Notes: generated by a model from the letters alone, not told the origin. A DNA stretch of 64,000 nucleotides from DATMXT01 sp963662765 (GCA_963662765.2 CAXXUP010000008.1:434001-498000); one strand, 5' to 3'; numbered from the stretch's first letter, positions 26,938-35,736 are shown. Translations and numbers: made by a program.

Positions 26938-28125
26938 CTATGTTTTTTGTCTCTTGCGCTCCGATGATGTTTCTTCTTTCTGCCGGCAGATATCCTTCCA
27001 CTTGGGAAGTTTTTCGAGCTCGGCGGAAAACGTCTGCATCAATGCCGGTATGTCGATGCGCTGAGGGCAAATTTTCGCGCATGCACCGCAGCCTATGCAA
27101 GCTGACGGAAGTTTATCTTCCGGCAGCGCTTCCATGCGCATTCCGACAATAACAGACGGCGAAAACCGCACATTGTCGTATGCATTAAGAAGCATGGGGA
27201 TATCAAGTCCCACCGGACATCCGTCACAGCAATAACGGCATCCTGTGCAGGGAATCGACGCGTGCATCCCGTCAGCAATATTAAAAAGAACATTGACCTC
27301 CGCTTGGCTCAAGGGCTTTTCCGAAGAGAACGTGTCTACGTTGTCGATCATCTGCGCCATATTTGTCATACCGCTGAGGATTATCTTTGCATTGGGGAGA
27401 CTTTGCAGCCAGCGAAACCCCCACGAGGAAATGCTGTCGTCCGGGCGCAGTGTTTTTAGCCGGGCTTCTTCTTCCTCGGAAAGTTTGGAAAGCCGCCCTC
27501 CGCGTACCGGTTCCATCACCCATACCGGAATACCGCGCTCTGTCAGCAGCTCATATTTTCCTTTTGCATCCTGCAAAGTCCAGTCGAGATAGTTGAGCTG
27601 TATCTGGCCAAAATCCATTTTATCGCCGCAAAAGTCCAGAAACTCACGCAGATTGTCTACGCCCCCATGAGAGGAAAAGCCGAGATTTCGAATGCGCCCC
27701 AGTCGCTTTTGCTCAACAAAATAATCAACAATGCCCCATTGAGGATCCATATAAGTTCTGATAGAGTTCTCGTAAACATTGTGCAGCAGATAAAAGTCGA
27801 AGTAATCCACGCCGCACTTAAGAAGCTGTTCTTCAAATACCGCAGCAGGATTATAGACCTTGCTGATCTGATGGCCCGGATATTTGGTCGCGAGGAAAAA
27901 TTGCTCCCTCGGGTATGCTGTCAGCGCTCTTCCGATCACCACTTCAGACATCCCTCCGTGGTAGGGATATGCGCTGTCAAAGTAGTTGATACCGTGCTCA
28001 ATCGCGTAGCGTACCATCGCGTTTACCAACGTTTCATCTATGGCGCCACTCTCCGTCGCAGGTAAGCGCATAGCGCCAAAGCCCAGCCGAGACAGCTTCA
28101 TATCATGATAATTACTGTAGATCAT
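26938..28125 (-). CDS. Aldo/keto reductase with C-terminal 4Fe-4S domain (paralogue)
   Basis: 395-aa protein. The AKR barrel (residues 1 to about 280) shows the catalytic residues in FDSAYPYHGG (Asp, Tyr), ATKYPGHQ (Lys) and FYLLHNV (His). The C-terminal domain has CTGCRYCCDGCP and CIGCGACAKICPQRIDIP, two ferredoxin-type motifs. ATG 28125 follows AAGGAAG, 11 bp after the flavoprotein stop. A 140-bp gap separates it from the next reductase. Fe-S AKRs of this kind are common in anaerobes, but their substrates are mostly unknown. Confidence 0.9.
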   Translation of the reverse strand: MIYSNYHDMKLSRLGFGAMRLPATESGAIDETLVNAMVRYAIEHGINYFDSAYPYHGGMSEVVIGRALTAYPREQFFLATKYPGHQISKVYNPAAVFEEQLLKCGVDYFDFYLLHNVYENSIRTYMDPQWGIVDYFVEQKRLGRIRNLGFSSHGGVDNLREFLDFCGDKMDFGQIQLNYLDWTLQDAKGKYELLTERGIPVWVMEPVRGGRLSKLSEEEEARLKTLRPDDSISSWGFRWLQSLPNAKIILSGMTNMAQMIDNVDTFSSEKPLSQAEVNVLFNIADGMHASIPCTGCRYCCDGCPVGLDIPMLLNAYDNVRFSPSVIVGMRMEALPEDKLPSACIGCGACAKICPQRIDIPALMQTFSAELEKLPKWKDICRQKEETSSERKRQKT

Positions 28126-28136
28126 TGCATGCTTCC

Positions 28137-28676
28137 TTATACATTTTTGCCCATTTCATAGGCTTCCTGCATAACCGGAGCGTCCTTGATCGTCCCCGCC
28201 TCATAGAATCCCTTTCCATATATGACACCCATTTCCTTTGCCCCTTTTAGGCATCCGGCAAATCCTCGGAAACACTCCAATGTGCAATTCATGACTGAAT
28301 TGCTGTCTTCTGCCGATGTCATGATGAAATAAAACTCTTTGTTTTGAATATTCGTCCACCGCGCAACACTGCGGTCAATGATTGCCTTCATCTGCGCATC
28401 AATGGAGTAGAAATAGACTGGGCTTGCCATGACAATGACGTCGGCTGCTTGCATTTTATCAAGGATTTCACCCATATCATCCTTAATCGCGCACTGTCCG
28501 CCACTATTTTTGCAATAGTAACAGGCATTGCAATAGTTTATTTTCTTGTTGCGTACGAATATCTTTTCAACCTGATTGCCGGATTCGGCCGCACCGCGCA
28601 AAAAATTATCGCACAGTAAGTCGGAATTTCCGCCTTTACGAGGGCTTCCAGACAAAATTAAAACACTTTTACTCAT
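28137..28676 (-). CDS. NADPH-dependent FMN reductase / iron-sulfur flavoprotein
   Basis: 179-aa flavodoxin-fold protein. The FMN phosphate loop is LSGSPRKGGNSD, the cysteine motif is YCNACYYCKNSGGQC, and ASPVYFYSIDAQMKAIIDR is the usual dimer/flavin region. Iron-sulfur flavoproteins transfer single electrons from ferredoxin or NAD(P)H to small acceptors or oxidants. First gene of the redox operon; ATG 28676 follows GAGGTG. Divergent from the MerR regulator, which probably controls it. Confidence 0.87.
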   Translation of the reverse strand: MSKSVLILSGSPRKGGNSDLLCDNFLRGAAESGNQVEKIFVRNKKINYCNACYYCKNSGGQCAIKDDMGEILDKMQAADVIVMASPVYFYSIDAQMKAIIDRSVARWTNIQNKEFYFIMTSAEDSNSVMNCTLECFRGFAGCLKGAKEMGVIYGKGFYEAGTIKDAPVMQEAYEMGKNV

Positions 28677-28702
28677 AACACACCTCATTCTTCTTATTCT
28701 TG

Positions 28703-28730
28703 TTGACTTATTATCTAAACGTCATATAAT
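28703..28730 (+). promoter_or_regulatory. Promoter of the merR gene
   Basis: TTGACT (28703-28708), 16-bp spacer, TATAAT (28725-28730). The transcript would begin near 28737 and read through the operator-like dyad to the merR start at 28812. Confidence 0.55.
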
Positions 28731-28742
28731 AGACGTGAATAT

Positions 28743-28774
28743 ATTCTATAAGTTAAACTCAACTTTAAGTCAAG
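28743..28774 (-). promoter_or_regulatory. MerR-type promoter/operator of the redox operon
   Basis: Minus strand: -35 TTGACT (28768-28773) and -10 TAGAAT (28743-28748) separated by 19 bp, the overlong spacing that MerR activators untwist. An imperfect dyad ACTTAAA-GTTGAG-TTTAACT fills the spacer, the usual site for a MerR dimer. An alternative -10 TATAGA would give 17 bp. Confidence 0.6.
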
Positions 28775-28811
28775 AGGTTATTTTGACAGTTCTTAAATTT
28801 TTGGAGGAAAC

Positions 28812-29258
28812 ATGCTTTACAAAGTCGGAGAAATGGCAAAACTCCTTGGCGTTGCCCCCTCGACATTACGGTATTACGACAAAGAAGGGCTACTCCCTTT
28901 TTTAGAACGATCTGAAAGCGGCATGCGATTTTTCAGAGATTTGGACTATGAATGGCTTCAGGTCATCGGCTGCCTGAAAAAAACCGGTATGCAACTCAAA
29001 GATATCCGCACCTTCATCATGATGGCCATGCAGGGCGATGAGACCATCGATGCTCGTTTGCAGCTGATTGAAAAACAACGTGAAGTTGTTAAGCAGCAGA
29101 TTGCGGAGCTGCAGGACACACACGCCACCCTTAATTTCAAATGCTGGTACTATGAGACTGCCAAGCAAGCAGGGACCACCGAAATTCCAAGGAATATGAA
29201 ACTTGAAGAAATTCCAGAAGAATTCCGGGAAGCAAGAAAAAAGCTGCGCCGGGAGTAG
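28812..29258 (+). CDS. MerR-family transcriptional regulator
   Basis: 148-aa protein with an N-terminal winged helix (YKVGEMAKLLGVAPSTLRYY, DKEGLLPFLERSESGMRFF) and a long dimerisation helix (residues ~75-105). The C-terminal part has no metal-binding cysteine cluster, so a metal ion is an unlikely ligand; the type resembles regulators of aldehyde- or redox-responsive operons. ATG 28812 follows TTGGAGG. Divergent from the iron-sulfur flavoprotein operon, whose promoter has a 19-bp spacer. Confidence 0.9.
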   Translation: MLYKVGEMAKLLGVAPSTLRYYDKEGLLPFLERSESGMRFFRDLDYEWLQVIGCLKKTGMQLKDIRTFIMMAMQGDETIDARLQLIEKQREVVKQQIAELQDTHATLNFKCWYYETAKQAGTTEIPRNMKLEEIPEEFREARKKLRRE

Positions 29259-29372
29259 CATTTTTTGCGAATTGATAATTCCCCCGGCTGGCACTGCCTT
29301 TAATACCGCTTCAGCAAGATATTATATTTTAAGCAATGGTTTTGCTGAGTTTTCCTGTTTGTTCTAAATGAA

Positions 29373-29412
29373 AAAAACGCACTTTTGTCCTTTTGGACAA
29401 AAGTGCGTTTTT
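29373..29412. terminator. Strong terminator after tRNA-Leu
   Basis: 18-bp perfect stem AAAAACGCACTTTTGTCC / GGACAAAAGTGCGTTTTT with a TTTT loop, A- and T-tracts on both sides. It lies immediately downstream of the tRNA on the minus strand. Confidence 0.9.
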
Positions 29413-29416
29413 GATG

Positions 29417-29502
29417 TGGTGCCGCCGACCGGACTTGAACCGGTATGGGATTGCTCCCGGCGGATTTTAAGTCCGCAGTGTCTGCCGTTCCACCACGGCG
29501 GC
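29417..29502 (-). tRNA. tRNA-Leu (anticodon UAA)
   Basis: 86-nt cloverleaf with encoded CCA. Acceptor arms GCCGCCG / CGGCGGC, anticodon stem GCGGA / TCCGC with loop CTTAAAA giving anticodon TAA, a long variable arm (CCGGGAGCAATCCC region), and T-arm ACCGGTTCAAGTCCGGT. The long variable arm is as expected for a class II leucine tRNA. TrmL in this window is known to modify this kind of tRNA. Confidence 0.96.
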
Positions 29503-29513
29503 AGGGCACTATC

Positions 29514-29542
29514 ATATTACCAAACGGCAGGCCAAATGTCAA
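29514..29542 (-). promoter_or_regulatory. Promoter of tRNA-Leu
   Basis: Minus strand TTGACA (29537-29542), 17-bp spacer, TAATAT (29514-29519). It lies directly against the RND gene stop codon and starts the tRNA transcript only a few bases before its 5' end. Confidence 0.7.
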
Positions 29543-32500
29543 TCAGAGGGGGGCTGGTTCCTTCTCCTCTTGCTTAATTTCGTGCCTCTTTTTTTTGCCG
29601 AGAGAGCGGGCGTCGTCGAAGAGGGAGTAGAAGACCGGCACGATAACAAGGGTCATAACGGTGGAGAGCAACAAGCCTCCGATCATGGTGACGGCTAAGG
29701 GCGCCATGAGTTCGCCACCGTCGGAGAGGCCGAGGGCCAGCGGCACGAGGCCAAGTACCGTCGTCAGCGTCGTCATGAGGACAGGGCGCAGGCGAATTGG
29801 CCCGGCGGCAAGGGTGGCCGTCAGCCGATCCTCCCCTTCCTTTCGGCGGGTGATGATGTAATCGACCAGCACAATGGCGTTGTTGACCACTATTCCGGCC
29901 AGCATGATAAGTCCGATAAAGGCGGGCACGCTCAAGGGCTTGCCGGTCAAGAGCAGCGCGAGCAGTCCTCCCGACATGCCGAGCGGTACGGTGAGCATAA
30001 TGGGGAATGGGAGGATGAGCGACTCGAACTGGCTTGCCAGCACCAGCATTACCAAGATGACGGCGAGTCCCAGCGCAAGCGCCAGGTCACTGAAGGCTTC
30101 GGCTGTCTCAGCCGACTGACCGCCCAAATCGATGGTATAGCCCTGCGGGAGCGGGTAATCCGCGAGCTTTGCCGCAATTTCTTCGTTGACGGCGCCGATG
30201 TCGCGTCCCGAAACGGTCCCGGTGACCTGCACAGCCCGTACCTGTCCTATGCGGGAGATGGCGGCAGGAGATGAGGTGACCGAGATGTCCGCCACAAGGT
30301 CCAGCGGTACCACTGCCCCGGTCGGGGCCGTGATCCCGATTCCGGACAAACCTTCAATGCCCTTCTTAGCGATGTCCTCTCCAAGAATGACGACGTCGCG
30401 CTCGGTCCCTTCGATTTTTAGGCGAGTCGCCGTCGTGCCCGAGACCGCCGACTTGACGGCCCCAGAGATGGCGGCGGTAGTGAGCCCGAAGCGGGAAGCC
30501 GCCTCGCGGTCGACTTTGACCTCGATTTCCGGCACCTCCTGCTGGAGGCCTGCCTCAATTTCTGTGGCGCCCGCCACCTCTTTGGCAATGGTCGCCACGT
30601 CGCCGGCGATCTGGGACAACTCTTCAAGTTCGGGGCCCTTGATTGTGATGTCAATCGCACTGCCAAGCATGGTGCTCAAGCTCAGCTGACTGCCGGCTAC
30701 GGTGATTTCTGCCCCGGCGATATCCTTTGCCATGCTGCGCAGATCGTCCGCCACCTGGTCGGCTGAACGGTCGCGTTCGCCTAAGGGCAGCAGGTTGACG
30801 GTAATCGTGGCCGTCGGAGCGTTTGAAAGGCCCATCCTGCCGCCCGAGGTGATGAAGTATTCCCGCACTTCAGGGAGCCCTGCCGCCATTTGACCGACGT
30901 CAGACGCAACCTCGTCGAGCTGCGCCTTGGTGGTGCCCTCCGGCATATCGACAGTGACCGACAGCGAGCCCTGATCGGTGGAGGGGAAATACTCGGAGCC
31001 TAAGAAGGCGGCAGAAGCTACGCTCGCGGCAAAAATGCCGAAGGCCACAAGGCAAGTCATAAGCCTATGGTTCATGGCGCTGACAAGAAGTCGTTTATAG
31101 GCCCGCATAATGGGGCCGTCGCCCTTTTTCTTTGCCTCAAGCCGGGCAATCGCTTCGTCGGAGGGCAAGAGCTTTACCGACAGCAGCGGTACCAGCGTTA
31201 GGGAGACGAGGAGGGAAGCCATCAGAGACATGGCGACGGTGAGAGCAAGTTCCTTGAAAATGTTCGCCGTGATACCCTCCATGAAGACGATGGGCAGGAA
31301 GACGGCCACCGTTGTCAGCGTTGAGGCGGTGACGGCCATGGCCACTTCCTCGGCGCCCTTCTTTGCCGCCTCGGCCGGCGGTAGTCCGTCACGCCGCATT
31401 CGGTAGATGTTCTCCAGCACGACGATGGAATTATCCACCATCATGCCGACGCCTAAGGCAAGGCCGCCCAGGGTGACGATGTTGAGGGTGATATCGAAGA
31501 AGTAGAGGAGTGTGAAAGTCGTGATGACCGACGCCGGAATGGAGATGGAGATGAGGGTCGTCATGCCGACACTGCGTAAGAAGATATACAAAATGATGAC
31601 GGCCAGTATTGCGCCCTGCAGGATGTTGGCGGTGACGGCTTTGATGGCAGCCTCAATATAGGTGGCCTGGCTCATGACAATCGTAAAAGTGAGGTCCGGG
31701 TGCTGGGCTTTGACGGTCTCAAGCTGACTCTCGATCTGGCGGGCCACCTCGACCGTGTTGGTGCCGGACCTCTTCGTGATGGAAATTCCAAAGCACTCAT
31801 CGCCGTTTACTTTGGCAATGGTGTCGCTGTCCTCATAGGCCGTCACGACGTCTGCCACCGACGAGAGCGGCAGCCGGCCGCCCATCGGCAACGGGATAAG
31901 GGCACTGCGAAGTTCAGCGACCGAGGCGAATTCTCCGGTTGTGCGCACAGCAAGCTTCGCGTCACCCTGAGTGACCTGACCCGCCGGCAACGAGAGGTTC
32001 TGACCTGCCAGTACACCCATAAGGTAGTTGATGGAAAGCCCGTACCCCTGCATCATGGCGGGATTGGTGCGAATTTCAACCCGCTCGGTGCGCCCGCCGG
32101 AGGTCGAGACCTCAGCCACGCCGTCCAGCCTCTCAAACATGGGTACGATGTCGTCCTCAACCTCCTCTTGGATGTCGGCGATGTCTGCGGGCCCCGACAC
32201 CGCGATGACGGTGACCGGCATCATATCCATGTTGATGGTCAGCACCATGGGGGTGGAAGCGTCCTCCGGCAGGTAGCCTTTCACAAGGTCAAGCTTCTCC
32301 CGGATGTCGAGCACCGCAAAGTTCATGTCGGTGCCGTAAGTAAACTCGCACATGACAATGGAGGAGCCATTGCTGCTTTGAGAGGTGATTTCGCTGATGC
32401 CGGAGACTGAACCCATGGCCGACTCTATGGTTCGGGTGATCAGGGACTCGACCTCGCGGGGACCGGCGCCGGAATAATTTGTCATGACGATGGCATAGGG

Positions 32501-32626
32501 CAGTTCAAGACTTGGCAGCAGGTCGATGGGGAGCTTCAGGAGCGAGACCGCTCCGAAGACGATGACAGCGACAAGCGCCATCAGGGTCGTGACCGGCCGC
32601 TTAAGCGATGCGGAAGGCAGCTTCAT
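29543..32626 (-). CDS. RND-family efflux permease (AcrB/SwrC-like)
   Basis: 1027-aa proton-driven multidrug exporter of the hydrophobe/amphiphile RND class. It opens MKLPSASLKRPVTTLMALVAV with the first membrane helix and has two repeats of porter loop plus membrane block; GVGMMVDNSIVVLENIYR lies in helix 4 with the proton-relay aspartate region, and LIMLAGIVVNNAIVLVDYI is its counterpart in the second half. The last residues are basic and charged (KKKRHEIKQEEKE). Last gene of the marR-tolC-like-mfp-rnd operon, 11 bp after the adaptor gene. Substrates are unknown. Confidence 0.93.
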   Translation of the reverse strand: MKLPSASLKRPVTTLMALVAVIVFGAVSLLKLPIDLLPSLELPYAIVMTNYSGAGPREVESLITRTIESAMGSVSGISEITSQSSNGSSIVMCEFTYGTDMNFAVLDIREKLDLVKGYLPEDASTPMVLTINMDMMPVTVIAVSGPADIADIQEEVEDDIVPMFERLDGVAEVSTSGGRTERVEIRTNPAMMQGYGLSINYLMGVLAGQNLSLPAGQVTQGDAKLAVRTTGEFASVAELRSALIPLPMGGRLPLSSVADVVTAYEDSDTIAKVNGDECFGISITKRSGTNTVEVARQIESQLETVKAQHPDLTFTIVMSQATYIEAAIKAVTANILQGAILAVIILYIFLRSVGMTTLISISIPASVITTFTLLYFFDITLNIVTLGGLALGVGMMVDNSIVVLENIYRMRRDGLPPAEAAKKGAEEVAMAVTASTLTTVAVFLPIVFMEGITANIFKELALTVAMSLMASLLVSLTLVPLLSVKLLPSDEAIARLEAKKKGDGPIMRAYKRLLVSAMNHRLMTCLVAFGIFAASVASAAFLGSEYFPSTDQGSLSVTVDMPEGTTKAQLDEVASDVGQMAAGLPEVREYFITSGGRMGLSNAPTATITVNLLPLGERDRSADQVADDLRSMAKDIAGAEITVAGSQLSLSTMLGSAIDITIKGPELEELSQIAGDVATIAKEVAGATEIEAGLQQEVPEIEVKVDREAASRFGLTTAAISGAVKSAVSGTTATRLKIEGTERDVVILGEDIAKKGIEGLSGIGITAPTGAVVPLDLVADISVTSSPAAISRIGQVRAVQVTGTVSGRDIGAVNEEIAAKLADYPLPQGYTIDLGGQSAETAEAFSDLALALGLAVILVMLVLASQFESLILPFPIMLTVPLGMSGGLLALLLTGKPLSVPAFIGLIMLAGIVVNNAIVLVDYIITRRKEGEDRLTATLAAGPIRLRPVLMTTLTTVLGLVPLALGLSDGGELMAPLAVTMIGGLLLSTVMTLVIVPVFYSLFDDARSLGKKKRHEIKQEEKEPAPL

Positions 32627-32637
32627 ATATCCGCCCC

Positions 32638-33744
32638 CTACTTGCCGACGACGCGGATTTCATCGCCGTCCTCAATGTAGCTCTGCCCCTTGACGACGAT
32701 TTCCTCGCCGCCTTCAAGTCCCGAGATAATCTCGGTTACATCGCCCGAGACAAGACCTGTCTCGACCGGCACCCGGCGGGCAATCCCGTTCTCCACAATG
32801 AAGACGACATCGCCGTCGGTCTCGGCCACGATGGCTCCGGACGGAACCGTGACAATGTTTTCGCGGCGGTCACTTTCAAGCGTGGCCGTGACGAACATGC
32901 CGCTGCGCAGGGCGCCGTCCTTGTTGTCGATTTCGACCTTGACGGTGTAGAGCTTTGTGATCGGCGAAGCGGTGGGTGAAATCGAGGAGATCTCGGCCTC
33001 GTAAACGCTGTCCACTGCCGAGGCCGACACGGTCACCGGCTGACCGACGGTAAGCCCCGTCAGCAGGGATTCCGAAACTTCGAAAGAGGCCGACACCTTA
33101 TCGGTGCGGGAGATGACAACGGCTGGCGCCGCCGGTGAAGCGGTGCCCGACTCGACGACCGATACCGAGGAGACGATTCCGGCGGTGGGGGCCTTAACCG
33201 AGGCATCTGCCAAGGTATCTTCTATGGTGTCCATGTTAGTCGAAAGTGCGTCGAGGGTGGAGGCGAACTGCGCCTCCTGCGACATGAGGGCAAGCCCCAG
33301 CCCCTCAACTTCTTTCTTAGAGGCAAAGCCTGCCTCATAGAGCGCCTTTGTGTCCTCGAGGTTTTGCCGCTGCTGGCGCAGGGCCTCTTCAGAGACAGCT
33401 TTCGTGCGGTCGTAGTTGTCCTTTAAGGGACGGTACTGCTTTTCCACGTCGGTCTTGTCGAGCACGAAGAGCACGTCGCCCTCCGACACTTTGTCGCCCA
33501 CTTTCACGGAGATTGAAGTGACTTTGACCGGCAGCGGGGCCATGACGGCCACATCGGCGTCGGCCTCGACTTTTCCCGAGAGCTCGCGGCGGGCGGCGAG
33601 ATCCCCCCGCGTAGCAAGCGTCGTCTCAACGGCTGTGGCTGTTCCACTCGCCGGTTCGGCCCCCGTCTCATCCGCGGTCTTGGCGCAACCCGAAAGCAGC
33701 AGCGCCGTTATAAGTACAAAGAGGAATATTTTTTTCAAGTTCAT
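32638..33744 (-). CDS. RND efflux periplasmic-adaptor-type lipoprotein (MFP/HlyD family)
   Basis: 368-aa lipoprotein: MNLKKIFLFVLITALLLSGC with acylated cysteine at 20. Then come the membrane-fusion-protein parts: barrel-sandwich half (VMAPLPVKVTSISVKVGDKV), a coiled-coil hairpin (about 95-165), the second barrel half (VKAPTAGIVSSVSV) and beta-barrel/proximal domains. It bridges the RND pump to an outer channel in diderms; in monoderms it sits on the outer membrane face. It starts 44 bp after the TolC-like gene. Confidence 0.9.
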   Translation of the reverse strand: MNLKKIFLFVLITALLLSGCAKTADETGAEPASGTATAVETTLATRGDLAARRELSGKVEADADVAVMAPLPVKVTSISVKVGDKVSEGDVLFVLDKTDVEKQYRPLKDNYDRTKAVSEEALRQQRQNLEDTKALYEAGFASKKEVEGLGLALMSQEAQFASTLDALSTNMDTIEDTLADASVKAPTAGIVSSVSVVESGTASPAAPAVVISRTDKVSASFEVSESLLTGLTVGQPVTVSASAVDSVYEAEISSISPTASPITKLYTVKVEIDNKDGALRSGMFVTATLESDRRENIVTVPSGAIVAETDGDVVFIVENGIARRVPVETGLVSGDVTEIISGLEGGEEIVVKGQSYIEDGDEIRVVGK

Positions 33745-33788
33745 GTCTCCTACCTCATCTGATTTCTATCATAGCGGTGCCCGGGGGT

Positions 33789-35123
33789 TCAGGTCGCGTC
33801 AACGCCGGCCACAAGCTGCGTGTAGGCAACCTGCGCCAATAACTGATCGCGGGCGGCTTTTTGGACGGTGCGCGCGACTGTGGCCGCTGTCTCCTTCGAC
33901 GCCGTCAGGGCGGCTTTCGAAATGCGGCCCATCTCATACTTCATCTCTTCGCCCTCAAGCTGCCGTGCGGCCAGGGCTGCTTCGGCCTTTGCCTGCTCCA
34001 AGGCCCTGCCGCAGGCGGCTTCGTCTCTTAAGAGCTTATTAAGCTTATAGCCGATCCCGGTTTCCTTGGCCTGGATTTTCAGCCGCATGGCCTGCCGCTG
34101 CTTTGCGATGGCGTCGTATTTGTTCGGGTTTTTCGTATTGTCATACTCCAGCTGGGAGAGCTTTAAGGAAATGTTGTTTTCCAGCGCAGCCTTCTTGTCG
34201 GCCGCGAGGTCGCGCCCTGCGGCAAAGTCTGTCGCTGGGGTCGGCAGGGGAGCAAGGGCCAGCGAGGCTGCGGGGTCCCTGCCGAGCAGCATGTTCAGCT
34301 GGCAGAGAATGTCGGCCATGGCGTCGTCCATAGCCGATGCGGCCAACGTCAGCTTGCCGCGGGCCACACGCAACTGCTCGACCGTGAGGTCGGTCACCTG
34401 TCCGAGAGACTGCCGCAGTGTCAGTTCTTCGATCTGCCGGTCAAGGGCGGCCGCAGATTGGGTAAGCTCGGTCTTCTGAGCCGCAAGCTCGTGCCAGGCG
34501 ACGAAGAGAGCCCTTGCCCCCGCCGTGACGCCGGCCGTCGCCTGGTCGACCCCGAGCTCGGCCTGTTTAATGACGACATCCTTGGGATAGATGTTCACGA
34601 CCTGCGACTGCAGCGTTGTCACGTTGCCCGTAAGCAGTGTCAGCACGCCCTGCAGGGCGACTGCCGTCGCACCCCGGGCGGTCATATCGGCCCCGTCGGT
34701 GTCGGCATAAAGCCCATCAAGGGCGTTTGCCACAGCCTCCGTCATGCCGTTCATGCCGGAGATGGCCGACAGCATGGCGTCGCCGGCGTCGCCGATGGCA
34801 TCGTTATGCTTTAGGGCGTCAAGCTGGAGTGCCGCGGCCTTCAAGTCCGGAGAGCCCGCGATGACGGCGGCGTCAAGCTCTTCATAGGTCAGGGTATAGA
34901 CGGCAGGCTGCTGCGTGTCTGTCTCGTCCCCCGTGTCCGCGGCTTGCGCGGTGTCGGTCTGCTGTGTTTGATCGGCTGTTTGAAGGGTGTCCGCACCGGT
35001 CACGGTCTCGCCCGTCTCATCCTGGCCCGCAAAGCCTGTCAGGGCCGTGCCGCCGAGGAGCATGGCCGCCAGCATCAGCGCCGTAATTCGGGAGGTGAAG
35101 ATTTTTTTCCTGTGCTCTTTCAT
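33789..35123 (-). CDS. TolC-family (outer-membrane-efflux-protein-like) exported protein
   Basis: 444 aa with an N-terminal signal (ITALMLAAMLLGGTALTGFAG), a Thr/Gln/Asp-rich linker (residues ~32-70), then long alpha-helical coiled-coil repeats in two halves (AAALQLDALKHNDAIG, KTELTQSAAALDRQIEELTL, KLSQLEYDNTKNPNKYDA). The TolC pattern of LRVARGKLTLAASAM and EGEEMKYEMGRISKAAL is visible. TolC channels need an outer membrane, so the role in a likely monoderm is unclear; some Clostridia do carry such proteins. ATG 35123 overlaps the marR stop (ATGA). Confidence 0.78.
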   Translation of the reverse strand: MKEHRKKIFTSRITALMLAAMLLGGTALTGFAGQDETGETVTGADTLQTADQTQQTDTAQAADTGDETDTQQPAVYTLTYEELDAAVIAGSPDLKAAALQLDALKHNDAIGDAGDAMLSAISGMNGMTEAVANALDGLYADTDGADMTARGATAVALQGVLTLLTGNVTTLQSQVVNIYPKDVVIKQAELGVDQATAGVTAGARALFVAWHELAAQKTELTQSAAALDRQIEELTLRQSLGQVTDLTVEQLRVARGKLTLAASAMDDAMADILCQLNMLLGRDPAASLALAPLPTPATDFAAGRDLAADKKAALENNISLKLSQLEYDNTKNPNKYDAIAKQRQAMRLKIQAKETGIGYKLNKLLRDEAACGRALEQAKAEAALAARQLEGEEMKYEMGRISKAALTASKETAATVARTVQKAARDQLLAQVAYTQLVAGVDAT

Positions 35124-35623
35124 TTGCCGCTCTCATTCTCCTTATCGAAATTCTCTTTGCTCAAATTCTCCTTGACTTTGGCGAGCACCCGTGCGCAGAC
35201 CTCGAGTTCCTCCTCCGGGATGCCGGTGAGTGCCTTGAGGATCAGCCCCGCCATGATCTCCCGCATACGGTTGCAAAAATTCTCGCCCTCCTCGGTCAGA
35301 CAGAATAAAAAAGACCGATTGTCGTCCGGGTTGCGGGCCCGCAGCACATACCCCTTGCTCTCGAGTGACTGCATGGTGCGGGTCATGAGCCCTTTGTCGA
35401 AGGGGAACCCGCCCTCGCCTGCGGCCGAGAGTTCAGCCATCTGGTCGAGAAGCTGCCTTTGAGATGCTTCGCTCCCCATGCAACTGAGCATTTTCAGCGC
35501 GATGGCCTCGGCGATATTGAGTCCAAGGGGCCGGAGCGCCTCTCGCGTGTAGCTGCGAATGCCGCGGTTTATATACCAGATGTCGAGGGTTGTCGCATCA
35601 AGCCGGGGATTTCCAGTGTGCAT
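35120..35623 (-). CDS. MarR-family regulator of the efflux operon
   Basis: About 167 aa. The wing-helix region is SQRQLLDQMAELSAAGEGGF, MTRTMQSLESKGYVLRARNP and DDNRSFLFCLTEEGENF. First gene of the operon and probably its autorepressor. The promoter places the transcript start near 35701, which rules out the frame start at 35716. Remaining choices are ATG 35683 (no clear ribosome binding site) and ATG 35623 (GGAG 7 bp upstream); the latter is preferred. Confidence 0.86.
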   Translation of the reverse strand: MHTGNPRLDATTLDIWYINRGIRSYTREALRPLGLNIAEAIALKMLSCMGSEASQRQLLDQMAELSAAGEGGFPFDKGLMTRTMQSLESKGYVLRARNPDDNRSFLFCLTEEGENFCNRMREIMAGLILKALTGIPEEELEVCARVLAKVKENLSKENFDKENESGK

Positions 35624-35683
35624 ATCGATGCTCCATTCCGTACCGCTTTTGCCTTCACGGTATTTAATTGCAATTGGTTGCAT

Positions 35684-35736
35684 TTTACAACTACTTGGCA
35701 CACACAGACTATACACATAGCGATATGCTTTGTCAA
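35684..35736 (-). promoter_or_regulatory. Promoter and leader of the MarR-RND efflux operon
   Basis: Minus strand TTGACA (35731-35736), 17-bp spacer, TATAGT (35708-35713). Just downstream lies TTGTAAAATGCAA then CCAATTGCAATT, a pair of TTGnAA/TTGCAA-type half sites of the kind MarR dimers bind. Confidence 0.65.
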
